Below, in pieces: positions 24,850-34,578 of a stretch of 64,000 nt of DNA. The notes beneath the pieces are model-generated. The model searched no databases and had not been told where the DNA came from. It was given only the letters and a program-made list of their open reading frames with translations. Position numbers and translations under genes: made by a program. Every line of letters starts with the position of its first letter. Within the stretch, counting starts at the first letter, position 1. The DNA comes from W0P28-013 sp963593685 (GTDB lineage: Bacteria > Bacteroidota > Bacteroidia > Bacteroidales > Paludibacteraceae), in NCBI GenBank assembly GCA_963593685.1, contig CAVBBP010000002.1:1-64000 (forward strand). The letters run 5' to 3'.

Positions 24850-27800
24850 TCACTCTTTTTTAACCATTAGTTTCAAAGTTTTTGAGGTGCTGTCGCCGCC
24901 TTCGACTTGCACTTGCATACGCACAATGTAGATGCCGGGGCTGACGCGGTTGGCAAAGTCCCACGCAATTTCGGTTTCGTTGTCGGAAACATACTGTGTT
25001 TTGCTATCGGTATAGACAATGCGCCCAGCGAGGTCGGCCACGGTAGCAGTGAATTTCAGCGGTTGCTCGGGGCGGTCGTGCCGATAGACAAAGGTGGCGG
25101 AATTGATCGCTGGATTGGGATAGACAAACATATCGGCAATGAGCGGTTTCAGCCCTTTTTTCACTACAAAATTGAGTTCGGCGGAGGAAGAATTGTTTTG
25201 CAAATCCCACACGCGGAAAAAGAGATGATGCTCGCCTTCGCTCAAGTCGCTGAACTGATATTTGACTGTGCCGCTGCGGTAGTCGCCCAGATTGGTGGCG
25301 TAGTAGTTGTTGAGCGTGGTCTCCATCAGCGGACTGTTGTCGAGTTTGAGCATGATGTCGTGCCCAATGCCGCTGCCGATGGCGTTGATGCCGCTCTCGT
25401 CCGACACATTGGCAACAAACAGCGGCGATTCGTTGGTGGCATCGCCCGAGCGGAAAGAGGGCGTGTTCAAGTAGATTTCGACGGTCGGCCCATTGTCGTC
25501 GTCGGGTGCGTTGGGGTCTTCGCCACCAATGGTAAACTGCTCGTGATAGCCGTTGGCTTCGTAGTTGTGCACCGTGTCGGCGGCATAATAGACTATGCGC
25601 CCGCTGCCGTAGTTGTAGCGAATGTCTTTCGGCACAATAAATTCGGTGGTGAAGCGACCTTTTTCAACTTTCGATTGCCCGACAAAGAGTGCGTTGGTGC
25701 GGTCGGTGAAGGCGTAGCGCGCCACCCTGGGGTCGTCGTTGCTGAGCGTGGTCAGATTTTCGAGTTTGTCGAACACATTTACCGCGGCAATTCCGTTGAA
25801 ATCTTCGGCGATAGTACCAGCACTCTTTTCGCGTTCCACATGCGCATAAAGTCGCACTTTGCTGAGTGCTCTGATGGTGTCGCTCTGCACATTGTCGGCA
25901 TCGACCAGCGTGATACTATCGGTAACTACTTGGTGTGTGACTGGGTAGGCCAATTCCAAGGCGGGATCGCCCAGCAGCGTGAAGTTCATCTTGTTCGAGT
26001 CGGCACCAACTCTATTTTTTGCGCCACGCATCACATCGCCAAAGCGAATGGGGCTTCCATCGCTGTCGCGCATGAAAATGTGCCGCGAAAATTGCAGATT
26101 GAGCAGGAAATTTGGTTCAGCATAAACGGTGCGCGTGGTAGTGAAAAGCGCAATAGCGCCGCCGTGCGTGTTGAGCAGCATCAGTTCGCCACCGCTGGGC
26201 GTGCCGTTGTCGTCGAATCGGCTAAAATCGCAAGTGGCGGTAACAAATAGCGGCAGACGGTCGTTGTACACATTCACAATGCGGTCGTGCGTGAGCAGTC
26301 CTTCGTTGGTCCACGCTGTGTGGCCGCCGTGCCCCATGTAGTTCACCATCAGCACACCATTTTTTATGTAACTGTCGAACAGTTCGATGACCAGCGGATA
26401 GGTTTCGCCCGACGCCGACACCTCCTGTTTGTAAGCGTCCAAAAAGAGTTTGCGCACCAGCATATCGGGATAGTTGTGCAGCGTCATATCGGCCACGCTG
26501 TCGCAGTCGCGCACATGCCGATTGCCGTCGCCATCGTCGGCAACGAATAGGAGTTGATTTTTCCAACTGCCCACATTTTTGTTTTCGAGATAGCCGATAG
26601 TCTTGTCCACCACGGTGCGCGCATCGTCGAGCGTATGCACAGGGAAACGCCCCACGCCGATGTCCATACCATCGCTGGTGATGGTGCGCCCTTCGGTGTC
26701 ATCGAGCAGCGCAAAATAGTCGTCGCACACATACGACGAAGTGCCGTGTACCGAGTTGTACGACTGGAAAGTGAGCAGTTTGTCGTAATCCTCTTTGACC
26801 ACAATTTTGCGGTTGTCGTACACGCCGCCGCCAAACAGCAGCAGGTAGCGCGGCATATCACTGTCGCCAGTGGCGCGGTCGTAAAAGAGTTTCATCAGGC
26901 GGCGATAGGCGGTGGCATCGCGCATTCCCGACGAAAATTCGTTGTAAACTTTTTCCACATCAATCACTTCGACGCGCATTCCTTGTGCGCTGCGGTGTGC
27001 AGCAGCCAAGCGTTCGGCCTCGGTGAGATACTCTTCTGGTGCCAAAATCACCATCTCCATCTGCGGCAATCCGTGCAGATTTTGGTTCGCCACTGTGCCA
27101 ACTACCGTGGGCGACAGAAAAGTGCTTTGCGCTGGATCGACCGCCACATAGGCTCTGAAGGTGCGCACACTATCGACAAAAGTGAGCCGACCGTTGGCGT
27201 ATGTGGCTGGCACACGGACGATATTCTGCTTGTCGGTGATGTCCCAAATCTGCGTCGAAGCGGTTGCGCCCGCCACCACATAGCGCATGGCCAAGTCGTA
27301 GTCTATCGAGTCGATATTGCTGAAAAAGAGCGGCGTGTTGCCCGTCAGTTTCAACTGTCGTTTCAGATTCACCTCGAAATAGTTGAGCCACGCGCTACCG
27401 TCGCCGCAGTTGAATGTGAGCGACACATTGCAGGTGCTGCCCGCTTTGGGCGTAAAGGCGATGGGCGATGCGGTGATGGCCGTCCGCGCATATTCATAGG
27501 TGTAGGCGTCTTTCATCGATGGCGTGGCCAGACTGCCCGCTTTTTCGCCGTTCACACTGACTTCGAATTTGCCTGTCGATTGCGATTTGGCCGCCACATC
27601 GAGCACCAGCGACGCTGGCTCTGCCACAATGTTTTGCAGCGATGTGTTGAACGACTGCGTTTTGCCTGCGCCAAACTCTTCGCCGTAAAATTCGCGCCCC
27701 GACTGAATGAAATTCACCAAATCTTTTTCGTGTACGAAATAGTCGGTAAATGTGGTGATCTCGCCCGCTGGCTCGGCTTCGACAGCCGCCGCCAGTTCGA

Positions 27801-28638
27801 TGCGTTTGCCCTGCCCAGCGTCGGACGATACAAAGTAGTAGCCGTAGTTCGAATAGACATTTTGCGTGTGGCGAAAATAGCCGTCGCTGTTGTACTGCCA
27901 CGCCGTTGGCCCTTGTCCGTAGAAAATGATGTAGTCGCCCGCCCCGAAAACGCCGTCGCTGCCTTTGTACTCGTAAATGGCCGCTTCGGGCAGGTCGTCG
28001 AGATAGGGTTTCGAGAAATCTTCGTTCAACATTGCGCCGCCGTAGCCAAAAATGCGCGCTCGCTTCGGATCGACGCCCATATTTTGCAACTCTTCGTAGG
28101 TGAGTTTGTACAAGCCATTTTGCGACACCGAAATTTTGACGAATTTGCCGCTTTTCAGCACCGAATTGGCGGCATAACGCGCCTTGTTTTCGGCTTTCGG
28201 AGCGGCTGGCGCTTTGGCCGAGGCAGTCTGCACAATGTCGAACGCCACGATTTTTTTGAAAACGCCATCGTGCTGCACAAATGGGAACACTTCCAACTTG
28301 TGCGTTGTGGCACGGCGCACCGTCTGAGCATACTGATTTACAAGCGGTTGTACTGGAATTACATCGGCATTGGCTTGCGCTATCGCGCGTTCATCGACCG
28401 AAAGATTGGCATAAACCACATTTTCGATTTTTGCTTCACCGCCATGCGGCAAATCGGTCGTAAACGACGGCAACTGGCTGCAACGCGCATAGCAACCGCC
28501 GTCGAGCACCAACGCCTTGATGGCGACAGTGTCGGCCGTGAGCGTGGCAATCGGTTGCCATTGTAGCCGCACATTTTGAGCCGTTGCGCCGAGAATGCAG
28601 CACAAAATCACCAGTTGTATGCCTAAAAAACGCCTCAT
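24850..28638 (-). CDS. porU: Type IX secretion sortase PorU (C25 peptidase)
   Basis: 1262 residues. Start ATG at 28638: the frame is open to 28770, but a promoter -7 box (28671-28678) lies in that extension and a signal peptide follows 28638 (MRRFLGIQLVILCCILGATAQ). PorU cleaves the C-terminal signal of T9SS cargo and joins it to A-LPS. Catalytic His773 (GHGGHTAW) and Cys803 (TATCDFSRFDD) of the gingipain-type C25 domain are present. The C-terminus (about 1165-1262) is a T9SS-type CTD (YPNPAINSATF, GIYIVRMQV). It precedes porV in an operon-like pair. The last codons and stop lie in a GAGTGAGGAGTGA spacer word. Confidence 0.93.
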   Translation of the reverse strand: MRRFLGIQLVILCCILGATAQNVRLQWQPIATLTADTVAIKALVLDGGCYARCSQLPSFTTDLPHGGEAKIENVVYANLSVDERAIAQANADVIPVQPLVNQYAQTVRRATTHKLEVFPFVQHDGVFKKIVAFDIVQTASAKAPAAPKAENKARYAANSVLKSGKFVKISVSQNGLYKLTYEELQNMGVDPKRARIFGYGGAMLNEDFSKPYLDDLPEAAIYEYKGSDGVFGAGDYIIFYGQGPTAWQYNSDGYFRHTQNVYSNYGYYFVSSDAGQGKRIELAAAVEAEPAGEITTFTDYFVHEKDLVNFIQSGREFYGEEFGAGKTQSFNTSLQNIVAEPASLVLDVAAKSQSTGKFEVSVNGEKAGSLATPSMKDAYTYEYARTAITASPIAFTPKAGSTCNVSLTFNCGDGSAWLNYFEVNLKRQLKLTGNTPLFFSNIDSIDYDLAMRYVVAGATASTQIWDITDKQNIVRVPATYANGRLTFVDSVRTFRAYVAVDPAQSTFLSPTVVGTVANQNLHGLPQMEMVILAPEEYLTEAERLAAAHRSAQGMRVEVIDVEKVYNEFSSGMRDATAYRRLMKLFYDRATGDSDMPRYLLLFGGGVYDNRKIVVKEDYDKLLTFQSYNSVHGTSSYVCDDYFALLDDTEGRTITSDGMDIGVGRFPVHTLDDARTVVDKTIGYLENKNVGSWKNQLLFVADDGDGNRHVRDCDSVADMTLHNYPDMLVRKLFLDAYKQEVSASGETYPLVIELFDSYIKNGVLMVNYMGHGGHTAWTNEGLLTHDRIVNVYNDRLPLFVTATCDFSRFDDNGTPSGGELMLLNTHGGAIALFTTTRTVYAEPNFLLNLQFSRHIFMRDSDGSPIRFGDVMRGAKNRVGADSNKMNFTLLGDPALELAYPVTHQVVTDSITLVDADNVQSDTIRALSKVRLYAHVEREKSAGTIAEDFNGIAAVNVFDKLENLTTLSNDDPRVARYAFTDRTNALFVGQSKVEKGRFTTEFIVPKDIRYNYGSGRIVYYAADTVHNYEANGYHEQFTIGGEDPNAPDDDNGPTVEIYLNTPSFRSGDATNESPLFVANVSDESGINAIGSGIGHDIMLKLDNSPLMETTLNNYYATNLGDYRSGTVKYQFSDLSEGEHHLFFRVWDLQNNSSSAELNFVVKKGLKPLIADMFVYPNPAINSATFVYRHDRPEQPLKFTATVADLAGRIVYTDSKTQYVSDNETEIAWDFANRVSPGIYIVRMQVQVEGGDSTSKTLKLMVKKE

Positions 28639-28670
28639 TTTCTGCAAAAACAGATAGTTTTCGGAGTGTG

Positions 28671-28678
28671 CAAAGGTA
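28671..28678 (-). promoter_or_regulatory. porU promoter -7 box
   Basis: TACCTTTG on the minus strand, 33 bp before the porU ATG. It decides against the longer upstream start. Confidence 0.55.
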
Positions 28679-28786
28679 GCGATTTTTTCTGAAACACAAA
28701 CGCACACTTGCACACATACAAAACGGAGCGGCGGCAATTTTATTGCTATTTTTCCAACGAAATGCGCCAATTCAAAAATTTTTGAC

Positions 28787-28794
28787 TATCTTTG
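28787..28794 (+). promoter_or_regulatory. Promoter -7 box for the 126-aa gene
   Basis: TATCTTTG, 19 bp before the ATG at 28814. No clear -33 element. Divergent from porU. Confidence 0.5.
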
Positions 28795-28813
28795 CACATC
28801 AAGAACGACAACA

Positions 28814-29194
28814 ATGGACAGTTTTGGCGATATATTTTATGTGGTGGTGATTGTGGTGGCGGTGTTGAGCAGCGTGGTCAAATCGTTTCGCAAAAAGAGC
28901 GAAAAGCGCAGCGAATCGACCGCACAATCCGACGAAAACGCGCACGACTGGACCACTTATAGCGACGGAACGCCCATCTTTTCCGACGATTTTGAGGCGC
29001 AGCCCGAACCCGAAACGATAACACCGATTGCGCCGCCGCCCGCCCCCGAAGGCGATCGCGCCATACACAAACACGCCGCCGCCACCGCTCCCCAGCCCGA
29101 CGAACCCACCACGCCCACCATCGACTTCACCGACATGGACGAAGTGAAACGCGCCGTCATCGCCCACGAAATCTTCGCCCACAAGTACTTTTGA
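28814..29194 (+). CDS. Small single-pass membrane protein, unknown
   Basis: 126 residues. An N-terminal transmembrane helix (about 5-22, FGDIFYVVVIVVAVLSSVV) is followed by a basic stop-transfer segment (KSFRKKSEKR), a Pro/Ala/Glu-rich disordered linker and a conserved-looking C-terminal motif VKRAVIAHEIFAHKY. Short Bacteroidota proteins with a membrane helix, acidic linker and a C-terminal RRAIIxxEILxRKY-like end are common; this looks like one. Its role is unknown. It has its own promoter, divergent from porU. Confidence 0.65.
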   Translation: MDSFGDIFYVVVIVVAVLSSVVKSFRKKSEKRSESTAQSDENAHDWTTYSDGTPIFSDDFEAQPEPETITPIAPPPAPEGDRAIHKHAAATAPQPDEPTTPTIDFTDMDEVKRAVIAHEIFAHKYF

Positions 29195-29349
29195 TAGTAG
29201 CAAGAAAGGTTAGCGTTTATAGGTTAGAGTTTATCGGAAAAAATATGGTTGAACTTATTAAACTTTTTAACTCATCAACTTTTCAACGATCAACCAATCA
29301 ACCGATCAACCCAAAAAAGAAACAGTGCGAAGCGCAAAAGACTTAGAAA

Positions 29350-29961
29350 CTACACGAAACTTTTCTGTTCCGTTTCGTTAATGCTGTCGATATAATTTAA
29401 TAGGGTGTCGCGGCCGTCACCGCGCTCCGACGAGGTTACGAAAATGGGCGGCAACTCTTCCCAAGTTTCCAGCAATTTTGCTTTGTAGGCCGCCACATTG
29501 GCCGCAGTGCGTGTGGGCGACTGCTTGTCGGCTTTGGTAAAGACGATGGCAAACGGCACGCCATTTTCGCCCAACCATTGCATAAATTCGAGGTCGATGC
29601 GCTGCGGTTCTAAACGGCTGTCTATCAGTACAAAAAGCGATGTCAGTTCGGAACGATGCAGCGCATAACCCTCGATCATGGCACGCAGCGCGGCACGCTG
29701 TTCGCGGCTAGCACGCGCATAACCGTAGCCCGGCAAATCGACCAAATGCCACGCATTGTTTATCAAAAAATGGTTGATTAACAGCGTTTTGCCAGGCTTC
29801 GACGAGGTTTTGGCAAGACCGCAGCGTTGTGTCAGGCAGTTGATAAGGCTCGATTTGCCCACATTCGAACGCCCGATAAAGGCATATTCGGGCAGCGGCG
29901 AGTCAGGACATTTGCGCCAATCGCTGTTCGACACAACAAATTCAGCCGAAACGATATTCAT
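29350..29961 (-). CDS. engB: Ribosome-biogenesis GTPase EngB/YsxC
   Basis: 203 residues from ATG 29961. TrmE-Era-EngA-EngB-type GTPase needed for large-subunit assembly. Motifs in order: G1 GRSNVGKSS (about 30-38), G2 KTSSKPGKT, G3 DLPGYGYA, G4 TKAD and G5 TSSERGDG. Length is normal. It has its own promoter box TATCTTTG at 29987-29994 on the minus strand, 26 bp upstream. Confidence 0.95.
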   Translation of the reverse strand: MNIVSAEFVVSNSDWRKCPDSPLPEYAFIGRSNVGKSSLINCLTQRCGLAKTSSKPGKTLLINHFLINNAWHLVDLPGYGYARASREQRAALRAMIEGYALHRSELTSLFVLIDSRLEPQRIDLEFMQWLGENGVPFAIVFTKADKQSPTRTAANVAAYKAKLLETWEELPPIFVTSSERGDGRDTLLNYIDSINETEQKSFV

Positions 29962-30281
29962 ACAATTCTACGCACTTTTGTTTGTGCAAAGATACGAAAT
30001 TAGTGTGAAAGTCTATAAAGTCTGTAAAGTTGAAAGTCTATAAAGTGGAAAGTAGAAAGTAGGGGCGCACCGCGTGCGTCCTTACTTATTTACGAATTTA
30101 CAAATTTACGGATTGACAAATTGACAAATTTATTCGCTTCAACAGTTCAACGATTAAACGATTCAACAAAAACTCATCAACCAATCAACTGATCAACCAA
30201 TCAACCCAATCTGAAATTTGAAATTGCTGCGCCACCGCGCAGCCCTCCCCCTTGGGGGATTGAGGGGGGGGGCTAAATTTT
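29962..30281. other. Repeat-filled spacer between engB and prfC
   Basis: Besides the engB promoter it contains GAAAGT words, the palindrome GGGGCGCACCGCGTGCGTCC (30062-30081), ATTTACAAATTTACG and GATTGACAAATT words, GGTTGATT-type words in reverse, and CCTCCCCCTTGGGGGATTGA (30244-30263) that matches 24729-24754 inverted. No gene is seen. Confidence 0.65.
29987..29994 (-). promoter_or_regulatory. engB promoter -7 box
   Basis: TATCTTTG on the minus strand, 25 bp before the engB ATG. Confidence 0.5.
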
Positions 30282-31856
30282 TCAGAACTCGCTGGTGAAG
30301 TGGAAGCGGATTTTTGGAAAATCTTGTTGTGCCATTTGTAGCAGGTAGCCGCTTTCAGCCAGAAAAACATCGCGTCCGTCCTTGTCTTTGGCCATGTATT
30401 GGTATTTGCGCCGTTTGAAATTGTCGAGTTCGGCGGCATCGTCGCTCTCTATCCAACAGGCTTTGTAGAGCGACAGCGGCTCCCAACGGCATTGCGCGCC
30501 ATACTCGTGCAACAGGCGGTATTCGATCACCTCGAACTGCAACTGCCCCACCGTGCCAATGATTTTTCGACCATTGTTTTGGTGCGTGAACACCTGCGCC
30601 ACGCCTTCGCCCATCAACTGCTCGATGCCTTTTTGCAACTGCTTCGATTTCATCGGGTCGGCATTGTCGATGTATTTGAACATCTCGGGCGAGAAACTCG
30701 GCAACCCACGGAAGTGCAACTCTTCGCCCGAGGTGAGCGTGTCGCCAATTTTGAAATTGCCAGTGTCGGGCAGACCCACAATATCGCCTGCAAACGCCTC
30801 ATCGACAGTCTCTTTGCGCTGCGCCATAAACGCCGTCGGACTGCTGAATTTGAACTGCTTGTTCAGACGAATATGGCGATAGGCCACATTGCGCTCGAAT
30901 CGGCCCGAACAGATTTTGACAAACGCAATGCACGAGCGGTGGTTGGGGTCCATATTGGCGTGAATTTTGAACACAAAGCCCGTAAACGCCTCTTCGGTGG
31001 GGCGTACTTCGCGCTCTTGCGCAGCCACAGGTCGCGGTGCGGGCGCAATCTCCACAAAGCAATCGAGCAACTCTTTCACGCCGAAAGTGTTGAGCGCGCT
31101 ACCAAAAAAGACGGGTGCCACATTGGCGGCAAGGTACTCTTTCACATCGAACGGCTCGTAAACGCCTTCGATAAATTCGAGGTCGGTGCGGAGTTTTTGC
31201 GCGTCGTCGCTGCCCACCATCTCGTCGAGTTGTGCGCTGTTGAGATCGACCGCCACCGTTTCGCTAATGCGCTGTTTGTTAGGTGTATAGAGGTTCAATT
31301 TTTGCTGATAAATGTTGTAAACGCCCTTGAATTTCTGCCCCATATTGATAGGCCAACTGAGCGGTTGCACGCCGATGCCAAGTTCGGCTTCGAGTTCGTC
31401 GAGCAGGTCGAACGGTTCGCGCCCTTCGCGGTCCATCTTGTTCACAAAAATCATCACTGGCGTGCGACGCATGGTGCAGACCTGCATCAGTTTGCGCGTT
31501 TGCGCCTCCACGCCTTTGGCCGCATCGACCACGATGATAACGCTATCGACAGCGGTGAGCGTGCGGAAAGTATCTTCGGCAAAATCTTGGTGTCCGGGCG
31601 TGTCGAGAATGTTGATTTTGTAGCCGCCGTACTCGAATCCCATCACCGATGTCGCCACCGAAATGCCGCGCTGTTTCTCGATTTCCATCCAGTCGGAGGT
31701 GGCGGTCTTTTTGATTTTGTTCGATTTTACAGCCCCCGCCACATGAATTGCACCGCCGAAAAGCAGCAGTTTCTCGGTCAAAGTAGTTTTACCAGCATCG
31801 GGGTGCGAAATGATGGCGAATGTGCGCCGACGGTCTATTTCCGATTCAAAAGCCAT
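30282..31856 (-). CDS. prfC: Peptide chain release factor 3
   Basis: 524 residues from ATG 31856. GTPase that recycles RF1/RF2 after termination. G1 SHPDAGKTT, G3 DTPGHQDF (with the catalytic His) and G4 NKMDREG are intact; the RF3-specific stretch GGAIHVAGAVK follows G1. Domains II and III occupy about 290-524 with normal length. It has its own promoter box (31883-31890), with the start codon 27 bp downstream. The bordering spacers on both sides are repeat-filled. Confidence 0.96.
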   Translation of the reverse strand: MAFESEIDRRRTFAIISHPDAGKTTLTEKLLLFGGAIHVAGAVKSNKIKKTATSDWMEIEKQRGISVATSVMGFEYGGYKINILDTPGHQDFAEDTFRTLTAVDSVIIVVDAAKGVEAQTRKLMQVCTMRRTPVMIFVNKMDREGREPFDLLDELEAELGIGVQPLSWPINMGQKFKGVYNIYQQKLNLYTPNKQRISETVAVDLNSAQLDEMVGSDDAQKLRTDLEFIEGVYEPFDVKEYLAANVAPVFFGSALNTFGVKELLDCFVEIAPAPRPVAAQEREVRPTEEAFTGFVFKIHANMDPNHRSCIAFVKICSGRFERNVAYRHIRLNKQFKFSSPTAFMAQRKETVDEAFAGDIVGLPDTGNFKIGDTLTSGEELHFRGLPSFSPEMFKYIDNADPMKSKQLQKGIEQLMGEGVAQVFTHQNNGRKIIGTVGQLQFEVIEYRLLHEYGAQCRWEPLSLYKACWIESDDAAELDNFKRRKYQYMAKDKDGRDVFLAESGYLLQMAQQDFPKIRFHFTSEF

Positions 31857-32203
31857 ATAAAAGCGTGCGTTTTTTGCGACTGCAAAGGTACGAAATTAGT
31901 GTGAAAGTGCGAAAAGTAAGAAAGTGAGAAAGTGTGAAAGTGTATAAAGTTGAAACTAGGGACGCGGCATGCCACGTCCTCTTTGTTGATTTGCAGATTT
32001 GGTTATTTGGTTAATCCATTTAATTTGAAATTTGAAATTTGAAATCTGAAATTTGAAATTTGAAATCTGAAATCTGAAATTTGAAATCTGAAATCTGAAA
32101 TTGCGGCTTTGCCGCTTCACTACTCACTTCTAACTACTCACTGCTCACTAAAAAAATCCTCACTCCTAATTCCTAATTCCTCATTTGTCTTGCGACTTGC
32201 TAC
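31857..32203. repeat. Spacer with a heptamer array
   Basis: It contains GTGAAAGT-type octamers (31898-31945), a palindrome GGGACG-CGGCATGCCA-CGTCC (31959-31979), then at least eleven tandem copies of the heptamer YTGAAAT (about 32023-32100, Y is T or C), then GCGGC-TTT-GCCGC and CTCACT/CTAACT words up to 32190. No gene is seen. Confidence 0.75.
31883..31890 (-). promoter_or_regulatory. prfC promoter -7 box
   Basis: TACCTTTG on the minus strand, 26 bp before the prfC start. Confidence 0.55.
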
Positions 32204-32932
32204 TCATATCTTGCTACTCTTCGGCAGATACTGCGGCTGCACATGCTGCATGCTGTTCCAGAGCGACGAGGCGGCGTTGGGGTTGAGACGCTCCATGGCT
32301 TCGAGCAGGCGGCGCACATCGCTGCGGTGCGATTCGCGTTCGTAAGGGCAGTTTTTTATCTGTTTCTGATAGCCACGCTGCGCCGCCAAGGCCTGCAAAT
32401 CGGCTTCTCGCACATCGGCCAAGGGGCGAATGATGGTCATATCGAACTTGTCCATGCGCAGTTTGGGCGGCATCGAAGCGAACGCACCCTGAAAAATCTG
32501 GTTCATCAGCAGCGTTTCGAGCATGTCGTCGCGGTGGTGGCCAAGAGCAATTTTGTTGCAGCCAAGTTCCTCTGCCACAGCGAATAACGCTTTGCGCCGA
32601 TTCCACGAGCAGAGAAAACAGTGCGACTTGCGTGGGTCGGTCGAGGCCTCGAATTTGGTGGTGCGGTGAACAAACGGCACGCCGTGCCGGCGACAAAAAT
32701 CGTCGAGGTAGGTCAAATCGGACTGGTAGGGCACATTTTCGACCGAAATATACGCCGCCACCACCGAAAAACGCGGTTTGTAAATTTTGGCACGCTCGCT
32801 CAAAAACTCCACCAACGCCAGCGAATCCTTGCCGCCCGAAAGTCCGATGAGAATCTTGTCGCCGTCGTCTATCAGGGCGTAATTTTTGAGTGCAGCATTG
32901 ACTTTGCGCGCTATTTTTTCGAAAAGTTCCAC
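32204..32932 (-). CDS. TtcA-like tRNA thiolation ATPase
   Basis: 242 residues, GTG start at 32932 preceded by GGAG six bases upstream; no ATG lies in frame nearby. PP-loop SGGKDS (about 35-40) activates tRNA with ATP; a Cys pair CFLC near residue 115 would hold an iron-sulphur cluster, and GHHRDDMLETLLMN is the TtcA/TilS-group motif. The family makes 2-thiocytidine 32 (TtcA). Some Bacteroidota relatives are only generally assigned, so I leave the symbol blank. It is 33 bp downstream of pdxB in one operon with the lipoprotein gene. Confidence 0.85.
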   Translation of the reverse strand: MELFEKIARKVNAALKNYALIDDGDKILIGLSGGKDSLALVEFLSERAKIYKPRFSVVAAYISVENVPYQSDLTYLDDFCRRHGVPFVHRTTKFEASTDPRKSHCFLCSWNRRKALFAVAEELGCNKIALGHHRDDMLETLLMNQIFQGAFASMPPKLRMDKFDMTIIRPLADVREADLQALAAQRGYQKQIKNCPYERESHRSDVRRLLEAMERLNPNAASSLWNSMQHVQPQYLPKSSKI

Positions 32933-32965
32933 TTTTTTCTCCGAATAGATTGTTTTTTGAAAAAA

Positions 32966-34018
32966 TTACGCTTCTTGCTGATTTTCAGGCAGATAATCCA
33001 CTTCGCGACGGAACGAATAACCGCTCCGCAGTCGCTCAAAGGCATCGGGTTGGTGGCGCAGAGCCGTGTCGTCGCGGCGAATGTTGTAGTTTTCGACCAT
33101 TTTTTGCGGCAATGCGCTGTAAGTGCAGCGACAAACAGGTTTCGGCGGCAGTTGCGACACGCAGAAATCGTCTAGACCCAAGCCGAAAAAGCGGCTAACC
33201 GCGCGCACGCTCATGGCGGTGGCAGTGGCTTTGCCGTCGGCCGAGTAGCCAGCAATGTGCGGCGTGGCCAACAGCGACAAATCGAGCAGTTCGCGGTCGA
33301 TGTGCGGCTCATTTTCCCAGCAATCGACCACACACGCCGCCACACAACCGCACCGCAGTGCCTGCTTCAACGCCTGTTCATCGACTACGCCGCCGCGTGC
33401 AGCGTTGATTATCAGCGGTTTTCGGACGCATTTTGCAAAAAAATCGGCATCTGCCAAATGGTAAGTGGCGTAACGGCCGCTGTGCGTCAAAGGCGTGTGA
33501 AAAGTGATAACATCGGCGTGGGCAGCCACGGTGTCGAGCGACACAAAATCGGCAGAATTTTCGGCATCGGCACGCATAGGGTCGTTTTGTAAAACGCTCA
33601 TTCCCAAGAGACTAGCCATTTCCAGCACTTCGCGCCCCACATACCCAACGCCCACAATACCGAGCGTCAGTTGGTGCAAGTCGCACCGACTGGCGTGCGC
33701 CCACACGCCCAACGCCGAAGCCACATATTGCGCCACCGCCGAGGCGTTACAACCTGCCGCATTCGTCCAAGCAATGCCGTGTTCGGCACAAAACTGCGTG
33801 TCGATATGGTCGTAGCCGATGGTGGCTGTGGCAATAAATTTGACTGCCGAATCGGCCAGCAGTGCGCCATCGCAGCGAGTACGCGTGCGCACAATCAACG
33901 CATCGGCACAGCGCACCGCCTCGGGCGTAAAGTCAGCAGGAGCCAAATATTGCACCTCGGCAAACGGCTCGAGTACACCATTTATATAGGGTATAAATTT
34001 GTCGACAACGATTTTCAT
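32966..34018 (-). CDS. pdxB: Erythronate-4-phosphate dehydrogenase
   Basis: 350 residues from ATG 34018 (MKIVVDKFIPYING). The longer frame overlaps the lipoprotein gene. NAD-dependent 2-hydroxyacid dehydrogenase of vitamin B6 synthesis (DXP-dependent route). Nucleotide-binding GIVGVGYVGREV (about 115-126), catalytic Arg in NAARGGVVDE, Glu in CWENEP and His in TPHIAGYSADGK are present. The PdxB-specific C-terminal dimerisation domain follows (about 260-350). It is 4 bp after the lipoprotein gene stop, so the two are cotranscribed. Confidence 0.93.
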   Translation of the reverse strand: MKIVVDKFIPYINGVLEPFAEVQYLAPADFTPEAVRCADALIVRTRTRCDGALLADSAVKFIATATIGYDHIDTQFCAEHGIAWTNAAGCNASAVAQYVASALGVWAHASRCDLHQLTLGIVGVGYVGREVLEMASLLGMSVLQNDPMRADAENSADFVSLDTVAAHADVITFHTPLTHSGRYATYHLADADFFAKCVRKPLIINAARGGVVDEQALKQALRCGCVAACVVDCWENEPHIDRELLDLSLLATPHIAGYSADGKATATAMSVRAVSRFFGLGLDDFCVSQLPPKPVCRCTYSALPQKMVENYNIRRDDTALRHQPDAFERLRSGYSFRREVDYLPENQQEA

Positions 34019-34022
34019 TCCG

Positions 34023-34424
34023 TCACCGTTTTTTTTGAAAACGCAAATCGACATCGCCGAGAGCATCGATTTCCACCACGGTAGAAAGCACGCCGTCGTC
34101 GAAACTGAATGGCACAGGGTCGCCGTCGTCGTCGTAGGCGGCAATGGCATCGGCCGACATGGTGTAGGTGCCATGCATGGTTAAATCGTCGCAAGCGCCC
34201 GCGCCAGTGATGGCAAATGTGTCGGCACCGACCAGCAGTTCCATATCGTCGATGCAGGCGTAGCCAAACATGTGCGCCAGCGGCAAAATATCGGTGTCGT
34301 GGCCAGCACGATAGGCGGCGTAGAGATACCAACGCCCCTCGATAGAGTCGTACGAAACCTCGTTTTTGCGCTTGCAAGCCAACAGCGCAAGCAGCAGCAG
34401 AACCAAACAGACAGTGCGTTTCAT
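34023..34424 (-). CDS. Small lipoprotein, unknown function
   Basis: 133 residues from ATG 34424. Lipoprotein signal MKRTVCLVLLLLALLAC with a lipobox LLAC (Cys17). The mature part has an RWYLYAAY segment and a calycin-like short beta pattern, as in many Bacteroidota META- or lipocalin-like lipoproteins. It has a tight operon with pdxB (4 bp) and ttcA-like. The reason for linkage with B6 synthesis is unclear. The tRNA-fMet gene lies 62 bp upstream in the same direction. Confidence 0.75.
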   Translation of the reverse strand: MKRTVCLVLLLLALLACKRKNEVSYDSIEGRWYLYAAYRAGHDTDILPLAHMFGYACIDDMELLVGADTFAITGAGACDDLTMHGTYTMSADAIAAYDDDGDPVPFSFDDGVLSTVVEIDALGDVDLRFQKKR

Positions 34425-34485
34425 CTACTCATTTACAAAAAAAATCAGCCACTTGATAATCGTCAAACGGCTGGTTTTCAATTAG

Positions 34486-34557
<72 letters not shown>

Positions 34558-34570
34558 ATGATTTCGGGTG

Positions 34571-34578
34571 CAAAGGTA
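34571..34578 (-). promoter_or_regulatory. tRNA-fMet promoter -7 box
   Basis: TACCTTTG on the minus strand, with a predicted start about 7 nt before the mature 5' end of the tRNA at 34557. The downstream lipoprotein operon may be read from here too. Confidence 0.55.

Noticed and set aside
26554..28566. 670-codon plus-strand frame over porU
   Set aside because: porU has signal peptide, catalytic His and Cys and promoter; the plus frame has none.
30399..31904. 501-codon plus-strand frame over prfC
   Set aside because: prfC has all GTPase motifs on the minus strand; the other frame is a shadow.
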